The notes below the pieces were generated by a model that saw only the letters and a list, made by a program, of their open reading frames with translations, had not been told where the DNA came from and ran no database searches. Of a stretch of 64,000 nucleotides of DNA, positions 44,852 through 53,000 are shown in pieces. Where the stretch lies: positions 496,001-560,000 of the forward strand of contig NZ_KI535368.1 in assembly GCF_000160035.2 (NCBI RefSeq), given 5' to 3'. The stretch's first letter is position 1. Each line of letters starts with the position of its first letter. This DNA comes from Catonella morbi ATCC 51271 (GTDB lineage Bacteria; Bacillota; Clostridia; Lachnospirales; Lachnospiraceae). Position numbers and translations under genes: made by a program.

Positions 44852-44906
44852 ACTGGACTCTGAATATTTTAAAATATCCAAAATTATAATATTTAAAGAT
44901 ACCAGT
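44852..44906. promoter_or_regulatory. Palindromic elements in the aldehyde dehydrogenase / MocR divergent region
   Basis: ATATTTTAAAATAT (44864-44877) is a perfect palindrome, and ACTGG (44852) and CCAGT (44902) flank it symmetrically. Both lie between the two divergent starts, where an operator for the MocR regulator is expected. AT-rich palindromes can occur by chance. Confidence 0.3.
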
Positions 44907-44925
44907 TTTATAGAAAGGCAAAACC

Positions 44926-46326
44926 ATGTATAGATATAAACTTGTGGGGCAAAACGATAAACCTGTGTATGAACTGCTGTATGAATATATTAGAAATGAT
45001 ATATTAACCGGAAAGTTAGTATCCGGAGACAGGCTTCCATCAAAGAGAAATATGGCCTCTGATAACGGTATCAGCGTTACCACCGTAGTCAATGCATATA
45101 ATCAGCTCCTTATGGAAGGCTATATTAAAAGCTTTGAAAAAAAGGGATATTTCGTCTCTGATATCTCCGCCCTTCCCAAAGTGAAAAAGAAAAATCTCTA
45201 TGAAAATCCTTTATATGTTGAAGACAACTGGTTTGCTGACTTTGGTTCAAACAATATTCTGTTTAAAAACTTCCCTCATTTTACCTGGAAAAAGGTGGTA
45301 AGAGAAGTACTTTCAACTTATGAGACAGAGCTTATTATGCGCGGACACCCATTCGGAAATGAAGAACTTAAGTCCGAAATAGCTGATTATCTTTATAGAA
45401 ATCGCGGAATTACCGTCTCACCGGAACTTATTGTAATAGGCGCAGGCATTGAATTTCTCTACAACCGCCTGATTAATGTTTTACCGTCCTCATCAACCTA
45501 TGCCGTTGAAAACCCGGGATATAAGAAGATTCCGAAACTTTATAACTCTTTCTCTCTTAATTGGAAAAGTATAGATATGGATGATGAAGGCATAAATATG
45601 AGAGATTTAGAAACAGTCAATCCCAATATCGTACATGTATCCCCCGAACACCATTATCCTTTGGGAACATTTATGCCTTTGAAACGCAGGCAGGAGCTCT
45701 TAGCCTGGGGATGTGGGGCAGCTAACAGATATATAATTGAAGATGATTTTGACTGTGAATTCCGCTATGGTTCAAAACCTATGCCGGCTCTTAAAAGTCT
45801 TGATGTATGTGAAAAAGTTATATATATGAATACCTTTAGCAAAACCCTGTCTCCTGCAATAAGAATCAGCTACATGGTGCTTCCTGAAAAGCTTATGAGA
45901 AAATATATAGAAAGTACTTATTTTTTTACAAACTCAGCCTCTACTTTGGAGCAGCTTGCACTTGCTCTTTTTATAAAAAAAGGATATTTTGAAAGACATA
46001 TACGAAGAATTAAGAAACTCTACAGGCAGGAAGGTGAGACACTCAGAGAAATATTGCTTACGAATAAAGATATTCCGATTATCTCACTTTCCGAAACCCA
46101 GAACGGTACACATATACTTGTAAAATTGCGGACAGAACTTTCTGATGATGAGGTCAGAGAAAAAACAGCCAAAAAAGGTGTGCAGGTAAATTTCTTATCA
46201 GATTTCTGTACTAAACTTGAAGCAAAATACGAGCACACCCTCATATTAAATTTTTCTGACCTTGACGAGGATACTCAGAAAGAAGCCATATCAAGGTTAG
46301 GCTCTGTTTTTACCGTGACTACTTAA
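44926..46326 (+). CDS. MocR-family (GntR + aminotransferase-like) transcriptional regulator
   Basis: The 466-residue protein fuses a GntR winged helix (about residues 10-80; LTGKLVSGDRLPSKRNMASDN split around LPSKR) to a fold type I aminotransferase-like domain (110-466) with the PLP Lys in NTFSKTLSPAIR (near 305). MocR regulators such as GabR and PdxR sense PLP adducts. The divergent aldehyde dehydrogenase would fit a GabR-like role in oxidising an aldehyde made by transamination, but no transaminase is adjacent. It overlaps the end of convergent mutS2 by 8 bases. Confidence 0.9.
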   Translation: MYRYKLVGQNDKPVYELLYEYIRNDILTGKLVSGDRLPSKRNMASDNGISVTTVVNAYNQLLMEGYIKSFEKKGYFVSDISALPKVKKKNLYENPLYVEDNWFADFGSNNILFKNFPHFTWKKVVREVLSTYETELIMRGHPFGNEELKSEIADYLYRNRGITVSPELIVIGAGIEFLYNRLINVLPSSSTYAVENPGYKKIPKLYNSFSLNWKSIDMDDEGINMRDLETVNPNIVHVSPEHHYPLGTFMPLKRRQELLAWGCGAANRYIIEDDFDCEFRYGSKPMPALKSLDVCEKVIYMNTFSKTLSPAIRISYMVLPEKLMRKYIESTYFFTNSASTLEQLALALFIKKGYFERHIRRIKKLYRQEGETLREILLTNKDIPIISLSETQNGTHILVKLRTELSDDEVREKTAKKGVQVNFLSDFCTKLEAKYEHTLILNFSDLDEDTQKEAISRLGSVFTVTT

Positions 46327-48703
46327 ATGTAACCACAGTAGCTCCGGTCCCGCCTTCATTGTACTCGCCTTCCCTGAAGCTCTTGACATATTTACATTTT
46401 TTAAGATAATCATGTACCATGCCTCTGAGTGCTCCGGTACCGCGTCCATGTATTATTCTGACCTGTGGAAGGTGGGCAAGGTAGGCATCATCTATGTACT
46501 TAGCAAGTTCCGCCCTTGCATCATCATAACGAAGTCCCACAATGTTTTTCTCGACACGCACATTCAGACTTTTACTCATCCCTATGCTGCCCCTGCCTGA
46601 TGAAGACTTGTCTTTAACTATTTTTACAGAATTATCCTCCTCAACAAAGGCAAGGTCTTTTACATTTACATTTGACTTCATTATGCCCATTGTAACTGTA
46701 AGATTACCCTTTGAATCAGGAAGGGTGCTTACAGTACCCTTAATACCCATAGTAAGTACAAGCACCATATCTCCTATATGAAGCGGTTTGTTACCAACAC
46801 GGTTTCTCTGACTTTCTTTGGCTTTGATTCCGCTACTCTTGGTTACGGCATCTATCTTCTCACGAAGCTTGCTTCTCTCTTCTTCCATCTCTCTGGCTGT
46901 AGCACCGCCAAGCCCCCATTTATTGTATTTTTTAATGGAAGCATCAGCCATTTCCTTAGCTTCTGAAAGTATCTTAGAAGCCTCACTCTTGGCATCTGCA
47001 AGCAGGCTTTCTCTTTTCTCCGCAAGCTTTTCTACATCTGTTTCAAGAGCCTGTTTTTCTTTTTCTATCTCAGCCCTTCTTTTCTTTATCCGCTCTTCCT
47101 CTTCTTCTATGAACTGACGGCTGCGGTTAAGCTCCGCTATTACATCTTCAAAACGCTTGTCATTGGTATCTATCCTGTTGGTGGCATCCTCTATTATCTC
47201 ATCCGAAAGCCCCAGCTTCTTTGATATGGCAAAGGCATTACTCTTACCCGGTATTCCTATGAGGATACGGTAGGTAGGCATAAGTGTCTCAAGACTGAAC
47301 TCCAGGCTTGCATTCACCACTCCGGGCGTTGTAAGTGCATAAACTTTCAGCTCACTGTAATGAGTGGTTGCCATTACCCTTGCATCCCTGTTTTGCAGAT
47401 TTGCAAGAATTGCCATAGCAAGGGCCGCACCCTCTGTAGGGTCAGTTCCTGCTCCAAGCTCGTCAAAAAGCACAAGACTTTCTCTGTCAGCCTCTTTTAA
47501 TATATTTACTATATTTACCATATGAGAGGAAAATGTAGAAAGACTCTGCTCTATACTCTGCTCATCTCCTATATCCGCATAGATTTCTCTAAAAATTCCA
47601 AGTTCGGACCTATCAAAAGCCGGTATATGAAGCCCTGCCTGTCCCATCAGAGTAATAAGTCCTACGGTTTTAAGCGAAACTGTCTTACCGCCTGTATTAG
47701 GTCCTGTTATCACCAAAAGCTCAAAGTCTTTGCCCAGATTAATATCTATAGGTACAACCTTTTTCTTATCTATCAGCGGATGTCTGCCCTTCTTGATATT
47801 TATTCTTCTGTCGAGGTTAAATACAGGCTCTGTTGCACTCATCTCCTTTGCAAGCTCCGCCTTTGCAAAGATAAAATCAAGTTCTGGAAGCACACCTACA
47901 TCATATCTGAGCTCCTCCAAATGGCCTGCTGCCTCATTTGAAAGTGCCGCCAATACCTTTTCTATTTCTTTAGCTTCCTCGATAACCAGTTCGCTAAGCT
48001 CGTTATTGTATTTAACTACTACAGCAGGCTCTACAAACACAGTCGAACCTGTGGATGACTGGTCGTGAATAAGCCCGTTTACCTTGCTTCTGTGCTCATT
48101 TTTAACAGGCAGACAATATCTGCCGTTTCTCATAGTTACCTTGTTATTCTGCAACAGCCCCTTTTCGGAAGCCGAATTTACAAGACTGTCAAGCTGTTCC
48201 CTGATTTTTGCATTGGTAAACTCTATCTTCCTTCTTACATTTTTAAGTCCCGGGCTCGCATCATCAGCCATTTCCTCCTCAGAAATGATACAACGCTTAA
48301 TTTCGTTATTATAAGGTGACAGCGGAGCCAGCAGCTCCAGCCTTTCAGAAAGGCTGTCCGGTTCTAACGAACTGTCCCTTTTGGCACCAAAGTTTTTCAC
48401 ACGAAGTGCTACATCAAGAGTTTTGCTTATATTTATAAGCTCTCCCATGCCAAGGGTAGAGCCCACTTCAAGCCTTACTAAAGAATCTCCTATTTCACTA
48501 AGTCCCGAAAATGAAATATGCCCTGACTGATATACTCTTGCAAGTGCATCCGCTGTTTCCTTCTGTGCCTTATTTATCTCATCAATATCCGCCATCGGAA
48601 TAAGCCCGGATATTTTTTCTTTAGCCTTACTTGACGAGGCAAACTCACACAGTCTTTCCGTTATTTTGTCAAATTCCAATGTATGTAATACTTTTTTATT
48701 CAT
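46319..48703 (-). CDS. mutS2: Endonuclease MutS2
   Basis: From ATG 48703 (AAAGGAAAAA upstream) the product has 794 residues, normal for MutS2; an in-frame extension upstream reads through the GC-rich leader and is not family-like. It contains the clamp and ATPase domains (Walker A ITGPNTGGKTVSLK, Walker B LVLFDELGAGTDPTEG), a long coiled coil and the C-terminal Smr nuclease domain (VRIIHGRGTGALR). MutS2 acts on branched DNA and on collided ribosomes. Confidence 0.95.
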   Translation of the reverse strand: MNKKVLHTLEFDKITERLCEFASSSKAKEKISGLIPMADIDEINKAQKETADALARVYQSGHISFSGLSEIGDSLVRLEVGSTLGMGELINISKTLDVALRVKNFGAKRDSSLEPDSLSERLELLAPLSPYNNEIKRCIISEEEMADDASPGLKNVRRKIEFTNAKIREQLDSLVNSASEKGLLQNNKVTMRNGRYCLPVKNEHRSKVNGLIHDQSSTGSTVFVEPAVVVKYNNELSELVIEEAKEIEKVLAALSNEAAGHLEELRYDVGVLPELDFIFAKAELAKEMSATEPVFNLDRRINIKKGRHPLIDKKKVVPIDINLGKDFELLVITGPNTGGKTVSLKTVGLITLMGQAGLHIPAFDRSELGIFREIYADIGDEQSIEQSLSTFSSHMVNIVNILKEADRESLVLFDELGAGTDPTEGAALAMAILANLQNRDARVMATTHYSELKVYALTTPGVVNASLEFSLETLMPTYRILIGIPGKSNAFAISKKLGLSDEIIEDATNRIDTNDKRFEDVIAELNRSRQFIEEEEERIKKRRAEIEKEKQALETDVEKLAEKRESLLADAKSEASKILSEAKEMADASIKKYNKWGLGGATAREMEEERSKLREKIDAVTKSSGIKAKESQRNRVGNKPLHIGDMVLVLTMGIKGTVSTLPDSKGNLTVTMGIMKSNVNVKDLAFVEEDNSVKIVKDKSSSGRGSIGMSKSLNVRVEKNIVGLRYDDARAELAKYIDDAYLAHLPQVRIIHGRGTGALRGMVHDYLKKCKYVKSFREGEYNEGGTGATVVTFK

Positions 48704-48734
48704 ATATTTTTCCTTTTTTCTATACTGCCATCCA

Positions 48735-48840
48735 TCTCTTGCTTTCTCTACATAGTAAAAATGTGTGTACTTGCACATACTTCGTGCGCGAGCGGTGCCG
48801 TAAGGCAAACTTCCCTGCCGCAAGCTTTGCATCCCTCAAA
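48735..48840. repeat. GC-rich leader upstream of mutS2, possible dispersed element
   Basis: This stretch is clearly richer in G+C than its surroundings and contains short inverted repeats such as GTGTGTAC/TTGCACATAC and GCC-GTAA-GGC. No gene is apparent. It looks like a REP- or MITE-like element inserted between mutS2 and the next gene; confirmation needs other copies in the genome. Confidence 0.3.
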
Positions 48841-48868
48841 AAAAGAGCTGCCAATAGGCAGCCCTTTC
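48838..48868 (-). terminator. Terminator after the DUF6465-like gene
   Basis: On the minus strand GGGCTGCC, TATT, GGCAGCTC and then TTTTTTT; plus-strand stem arms at 48845-48852 and 48857-48864. Confidence 0.85.
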
Positions 48869-48885
48869 CTGTTTACATAATCTGT

Positions 48886-49128
48886 CTAGAACTCGATAAA
48901 CTTACTTTCTGCCTGTCCATTGATTACATAATAAGCCCTGCGCTCATTTGCATTAATATAAACCTTAACGGACTTAACATCATCAAGGCTGTTCCCTTCT
49001 GCAAGGTAGGCCTCTTTGGTCTTTTGAATCATTTCGTCTGAATTAATCTGTATACCGTTAAATTCAAAATAAGTCTCAAGTTCAATCCCCATAGCTGCTT
49101 CTTTCTTTGCATCTTTGTTTACAATCAT
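48886..49128 (-). CDS. DUF6465-like small protein
   Basis: The product is 80 residues from ATG 49128, behind AAGGAGGG. The core (TYFEFNGIQINSDEMIQKTK, then YLAEGNSLDDVKSVKVYIN) and a closing RRAYYVINGQAESKFIEF fit DUF6465, small single-domain proteins of Clostridia with no known function. No membrane part, no Cys. It has its own terminator. Family assignment is from memory and moderate. Confidence 0.7.
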   Translation of the reverse strand: MIVNKDAKKEAAMGIELETYFEFNGIQINSDEMIQKTKEAYLAEGNSLDDVKSVKVYINANERRAYYVINGQAESKFIEF

Positions 49129-49192
49129 ACACCCTCCTTCTGGCAAAACTACAATTACTTTATATTGAAAGGCTATTCGCCTAACAACCGAT

Positions 49193-49687
49193 TTAATTGC
49201 TCCATTTGAGACGATGTAAATCCCCTTTTAACTTCATTCCTTCAAAGTCCTGCTGTCTTAGTGCCTCATAGAGCATAATTGCAACCGAATTTGATAAGTT
49301 AAGCGATCTTATCTCACCTATCATTGGTATCCTAACCGAAGTATCCTCGTATTTTATCAGGATTTCCTCAGGAATCCCCGCACTTTCTTTACCAAACATA
49401 ATGAAATCATTTTCTTCATATATAACTTCCGTATATGCTTTTTTCGCCTTTGTGGTAGCCATATATATTCTTGCATTCGGGTTTTTACTTACAAAATCAT
49501 TGAAATCTTCATATACATAAAGTTCAAGATCCTTCCAATAGTCCATTCCCGCCCTTCTTACAGCCTTATCGGATATGTCAAAACCGAGCGGCCTAATCAG
49601 ATGAAGTGCTGTCCCCGTAGCAACACAGGTTCTGCCTATGTTGCCGGTGTTGGCCGGTATCTCCGGCTCATGCAAAATTATATTCAT
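49193..49687 (-). CDS. trmL: tRNA (cytidine/uridine-34 2'-O)-methyltransferase
   Basis: The 164-residue SPOUT methylase modifies the wobble base of tRNA-Leu. Motifs: EPEIPANTGNIGRTC near the N-terminus, LIRPLGFDISDKAVRRAGMDYW, IMFGKESAGIPEEIL and the C-terminal RSLNLSNSVAIMLYEALRQ knot. It directly follows cheX by 2 bases. Confidence 0.95.
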   Translation of the reverse strand: MNIILHEPEIPANTGNIGRTCVATGTALHLIRPLGFDISDKAVRRAGMDYWKDLELYVYEDFNDFVSKNPNARIYMATTKAKKAYTEVIYEENDFIMFGKESAGIPEEILIKYEDTSVRIPMIGEIRSLNLSNSVAIMLYEALRQQDFEGMKLKGDLHRLKWSN

Positions 49688-49689
49688 AA

Positions 49690-50163
49690 TTACTCACCGG
49701 TTATAGCTATATTAAAATTAATACATTTTCCATCTTCATATGAAAGCGGAATGCATAAATTCTTAGTAAATGAAGTATTAAAGCTCATTCCTCCCTTTCC
49801 TACCGTTGGCGGTGTAATATCTATTCCTATGCCCTGGCTTGAAAACAATGTAGCAGTATTGCCAAGCACCATATTTCCAAGCTCACAAATTGCACTATGT
49901 CCAATCTCATTCAGCTCCGGAAGCGGTCCCTGCATCATCATTTTCCCCGCTATGTCACAGGCCACATCATTGGTAAATTCTATAATTACCTGTCCTCTGA
50001 CGTCACCTGTAATTCCTATCATTATTATCACCGAATCAGGTGAAAAGTTCATATCTTTAAGCCCCGGTCTGCCAATGACAGTATCAATCATACAAGTCTG
50101 CTTAAGTATAGTTGTCGCTGCTGCAAGGAAGGGATTGATGTATTCAACACTGAGTCCTGCCAT
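49690..50163 (-). CDS. cheX: Chemotaxis phosphatase CheX
   Basis: The 157-residue protein fits CheX, which dephosphorylates CheY-P: N-terminal YINPFLAAATTILKQTC, the substrate GDVRGQVIIEF strand, and SAICELGNMVLGN containing the catalytic E-x-x-N pair. No other chemotaxis or flagellar gene is nearby; CheX is often found alone in Clostridia. Its likely partner CheY is elsewhere. A related hint is the FliM-like motif protein at 38734. Confidence 0.9.
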   Translation of the reverse strand: MAGLSVEYINPFLAAATTILKQTCMIDTVIGRPGLKDMNFSPDSVIIMIGITGDVRGQVIIEFTNDVACDIAGKMMMQGPLPELNEIGHSAICELGNMVLGNTATLFSSQGIGIDITPPTVGKGGMSFNTSFTKNLCIPLSYEDGKCINFNIAITGE

Positions 50164-50225
50164 TTTACTACCTCCGATAATATTATTTCGCCTGATACAT
50201 AATTACTGAGATTATACTTGTATCA

Positions 50226-51389
50226 TTATCTTAAATGTCTTTTTGCAAAATTTTCTATCCTTGACATCGCAATTCTTAAATTATCAATGGAATATGCATA
50301 GGAAATCCTGATAAAGCCCTCTCCGCACTCTCCAAAAGCTGTGCCCGGTACAACTGCAAGCTTTTCTTCTTCAAGCAGCTTCGTTGCAAATTCCTCACTT
50401 GTCATACCAAATTTTTTAATACAAGGAAAGATATAAAAGGCTCCAAACGGTTCGAAGCAGTCTATTCCTATTCTCTTAAGCTCTGATATCAGAAACCTTC
50501 TGCGTTGATTATAAGCCTCACGCATATTTTCAACATCAGTATCTCCGTTTTTAAGTGCTTCTATAGCCGCATACTGACTTGTAGTAGGAGCACACATTAT
50601 CGCAAACTGATGAATCTTTAACATTTGACTTATAACTCTCTTAGGGCCTGCTGCATAGCCCATACGCCAGCCTGTCATTGCAAATGCCTTTGAAAAACCA
50701 TTGATATAAACAGTTCTTTCCTTCATTCCCGGAAAAGCCGCTATGGAAACATGCTTTCCTTTGTAGGTAAGTTCGGCATATATCTCATCAGTAATTACAA
50801 AAATATCCTTTTCTGTAACAAAATCCACTATTGGCGCAAGCTCTTCCTCTGTCATAATTGCACCTGTCGGATTGTTCGGAAATGGCATTATTAAAATCTT
50901 GGTCTTATCCGTATAATATTCTTCAAGTTCAGCTCTTGTTAACTTAAACTCATTTTCTGCCTTAAGCGGTATGGATACAGGCTTTCCTCCCGCAAGATGG
51001 GTACAGGGAACATAAGATACATAACAAGGCTCAGGAATCAGTACCTCATCCCCTTCATCAAGCATTGCTCTGAGTGCTATATCTATCGCCTCACTGCCTC
51101 CGACAGTAATTATAACTTCACCGCCTGCATCATAATCCAGATTATATTTCCTTTTTACATATTCCGAAACATTTTCCTTAAGCTCTTTAAGTCCGGTATT
51201 TGAGGTATAATGTGTCTTACCGCGCTCAAGCGAATATATACCCTCTTCTCTTATATGCCAGGGTGTCTGAAAATCAGGTTCGCCCACACCAAGAGAAATT
51301 GCATCCTTCATTTCACTCACTATATCAAAGAACTTTCTTATACCGGACGGCTTTATCTCCTGTACTGCATTATTTAATATTTCCCTCAA
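50226..51389 (-). CDS. Class I/II pyridoxal-phosphate aminotransferase
   Basis: A 387-residue fold type I aminotransferase: ISLGVGEPDFQTP, GGSEAIDIALRAML, PNNPTGAIMTEEEL and the PLP Lys in INGFSKAFAMTGWRMGY (near residue 233). The pattern matches the AspB/aromatic aminotransferase group. It overlaps an Lrp-type regulator gene by 4 bases, which likely controls it in response to an amino acid. Its true substrate is unknown. Confidence 0.93.
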   Translation of the reverse strand: MREILNNAVQEIKPSGIRKFFDIVSEMKDAISLGVGEPDFQTPWHIREEGIYSLERGKTHYTSNTGLKELKENVSEYVKRKYNLDYDAGGEVIITVGGSEAIDIALRAMLDEGDEVLIPEPCYVSYVPCTHLAGGKPVSIPLKAENEFKLTRAELEEYYTDKTKILIMPFPNNPTGAIMTEEELAPIVDFVTEKDIFVITDEIYAELTYKGKHVSIAAFPGMKERTVYINGFSKAFAMTGWRMGYAAGPKRVISQMLKIHQFAIMCAPTTSQYAAIEALKNGDTDVENMREAYNQRRRFLISELKRIGIDCFEPFGAFYIFPCIKKFGMTSEEFATKLLEEEKLAVVPGTAFGECGEGFIRISYAYSIDNLRIAMSRIENFAKRHLR

Positions 51390-51886
51390 GGTGTAATTAA
51401 CTCCCTTTCATCTTTTTCTTCTTCAACATAACTCATTCCATGCTCTTTATACTTCTTTAGTACAAAATGTGTCTCAGTACTTATAACCGATTCAAGAGGA
51501 GAAAGCTTGCTATGTACAAATTTTGCAACCTCTCTCATGCTTTTACCCTCGACTATAACCATAAGGTCATAGTCCGCAGACATAAGATAGACATAGGACA
51601 CTTCCTCAAACCTGTAAATGCGCTTTGCCATAAAGTCAAAGCCCTCATCTCTCTTAGGCGCAACCTTTACCTCTATAAGTGCGGTCACTGTCTCGGTATC
51701 ATCTATCTTATCCCAGTCTACAAAGGTCGGATAACCACAGATTATTCTCTCAGCTTCTAATGTCTTAATTTCAGCAGTTATCTGCTCCGGAGAAACACCT
51801 AACATAGCCCCCAAATCCTCTGCGGACAACTTACTGTTTTTTTCAATGGCTCTCAGTATTTCAAGTCTTAACTTTTTATTTTCCAT
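51386..51886 (-). CDS. Lrp/AsnC-family regulator
   Basis: A 166-residue protein with an N-terminal winged helix (SAEDLGAMLGVSPEQITAEIK, split as LGAMLGVSPEQITAEI) and a C-terminal RAM ligand domain (about residues 70-145, VYLMSADYDLMVIVEG). Lrp-type proteins bind amino acids and regulate adjacent amino-acid genes. The aminotransferase start overlaps its stop (ATGA-type), so the pair is coupled. Confidence 0.93.
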   Translation of the reverse strand: MENKKLRLEILRAIEKNSKLSAEDLGAMLGVSPEQITAEIKTLEAERIICGYPTFVDWDKIDDTETVTALIEVKVAPKRDEGFDFMAKRIYRFEEVSYVYLMSADYDLMVIVEGKSMREVAKFVHSKLSPLESVISTETHFVLKKYKEHGMSYVEEEKDERELITP

Positions 51887-51915
51887 AGCAATTTCCTCTT
51901 TATAGCAAATATATT

Positions 51916-51944
51916 ACTATAATACTATATTATCAGCTTTTCAA
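51916..51944 (-). promoter_or_regulatory. Promoter of the Lrp-aminotransferase pair
   Basis: Minus-strand TTGAAA (51939-51944), 17-base spacer, TATAGT (51916-51921), about 30 bases upstream of the ATG. Confidence 0.5.
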
Positions 51945-52022
51945 CAAGTGCAAAATAGTCCAAATTAATTCAAATTCTTTTGCCAAATATTCAGGCCGGG
52001 AGAGTCTTTTGTTAACGGAAAA

Positions 52023-53000
52023 TCAGAACTTATATCCGGGGGATTCTATATATCTTTCCTCATCCTCAAACATCACAACCCTTTTTTTGTTCTTTGTCAC
52101 TTCCCCTATACAAACAGCATCTATTCCCGCACTTCTGAGAGCAAGTGTCAGCTCCTCACCCCTGTCTGTAGCAAGCAGATAGGCTCCTTCAGAGTTTAAC
52201 TCAAGGGGATTCAGGTTAAAATGATTGGAGATTTCTATGGTTTCCTGTTCATAATTAATCCTGTCGGCGTATATGACAAGTCCTGCTTCTTCTCTCTCTC
52301 CGAGATTCCACAGCCCCGCCGTAAGACCTCCCGGTCCCAGAGGAAGCATAGCACTGACCTTATAAAACGGGGCAGTCTCTGTCTCTGCATACGGCAGCCT
52401 GTCAGCAGACTTATTAGACATTTTTTCTATATAGATGTCAGGGTAGATCTGCTTAAGGTCCTGCTTATTTTTATCAAATAATTCTATCATTCCCGATTTC
52501 CCTACACTTCCGGTAAGAATAATTCTCTGTCCTTCAAATATTCTTTGCCTCTGCCAGGGTGCATCAGAAGTTTTTTTCAGGCAACCCTTCCCCGATATAA
52601 ATACAGTTTTTCCCGGTTCTGCACTTTCCCTTAAATAAACAGATACTTTTTTAATCTGAACTTCAATCTTATCCGCTAATTTTTTTAGAGAAGATGAAAA
52701 CTTCCTAAGCTCAGCTTCTTCAAATCCTCCCGCAAAGACAATATCCGCTCTAAGTTCTGTAAGATTTCCGCCCGCACACATAATTTTTCTCAATATCTCA
52801 TTAAGAGCCTTCTCCGTCAGCACAGGTTCTCCCTTAAAGCTTAGAACTTCTGATGCTTCTGCGACATATCCTGTTATCTGTTCTTCCCTATTTATAGAGA
52901 CAGAGTAGGCATTCTTTTGGAACAAATGCCTACTCTCCTCCTTTAAATATAATTGCTTTATTACGCTTCTCTCATAAATATAATCAGGAACTTCTATCAT
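52023..53000 (-). CDS. AIR synthase-related (PurM/HypE-like fold) protein
   Basis: The 325-residue protein has a C-terminal AIR-synthase-like domain (GLTAGLWNLGEREEAGLVIYADRI, then NPLELNSEGAYLLATDRGEEL, about residues 218-300), as in HypE or ThiL relatives, but the N-terminal half lacks the usual Mg/ATP-binding Asp motifs. The product may thus be a non-catalytic or divergent member. Its start overlaps the VanW gene stop by 4 bases. Function unknown. Confidence 0.65.
   Translation of the reverse strand: MIEVPDYIYERSVIKQLYLKEESRHLFQKNAYSVSINREEQITGYVAEASEVLSFKGEPVLTEKALNEILRKIMCAGGNLTELRADIVFAGGFEEAELRKFSSSLKKLADKIEVQIKKVSVYLRESAEPGKTVFISGKGCLKKTSDAPWQRQRIFEGQRIILTGSVGKSGMIELFDKNKQDLKQIYPDIYIEKMSNKSADRLPYAETETAPFYKVSAMLPLGPGGLTAGLWNLGEREEAGLVIYADRINYEQETIEISNHFNLNPLELNSEGAYLLATDRGEELTLALRSAGIDAVCIGEVTKNKKRVVMFEDEERYIESPGYKF

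Noticed and set aside
48704-48832. N-terminal extension of MutS2
   Set aside because: The family starts at MNKKVLHTLEFDKI, which has its own ribosome site; the extension reads through a GC-rich repeat-like leader.
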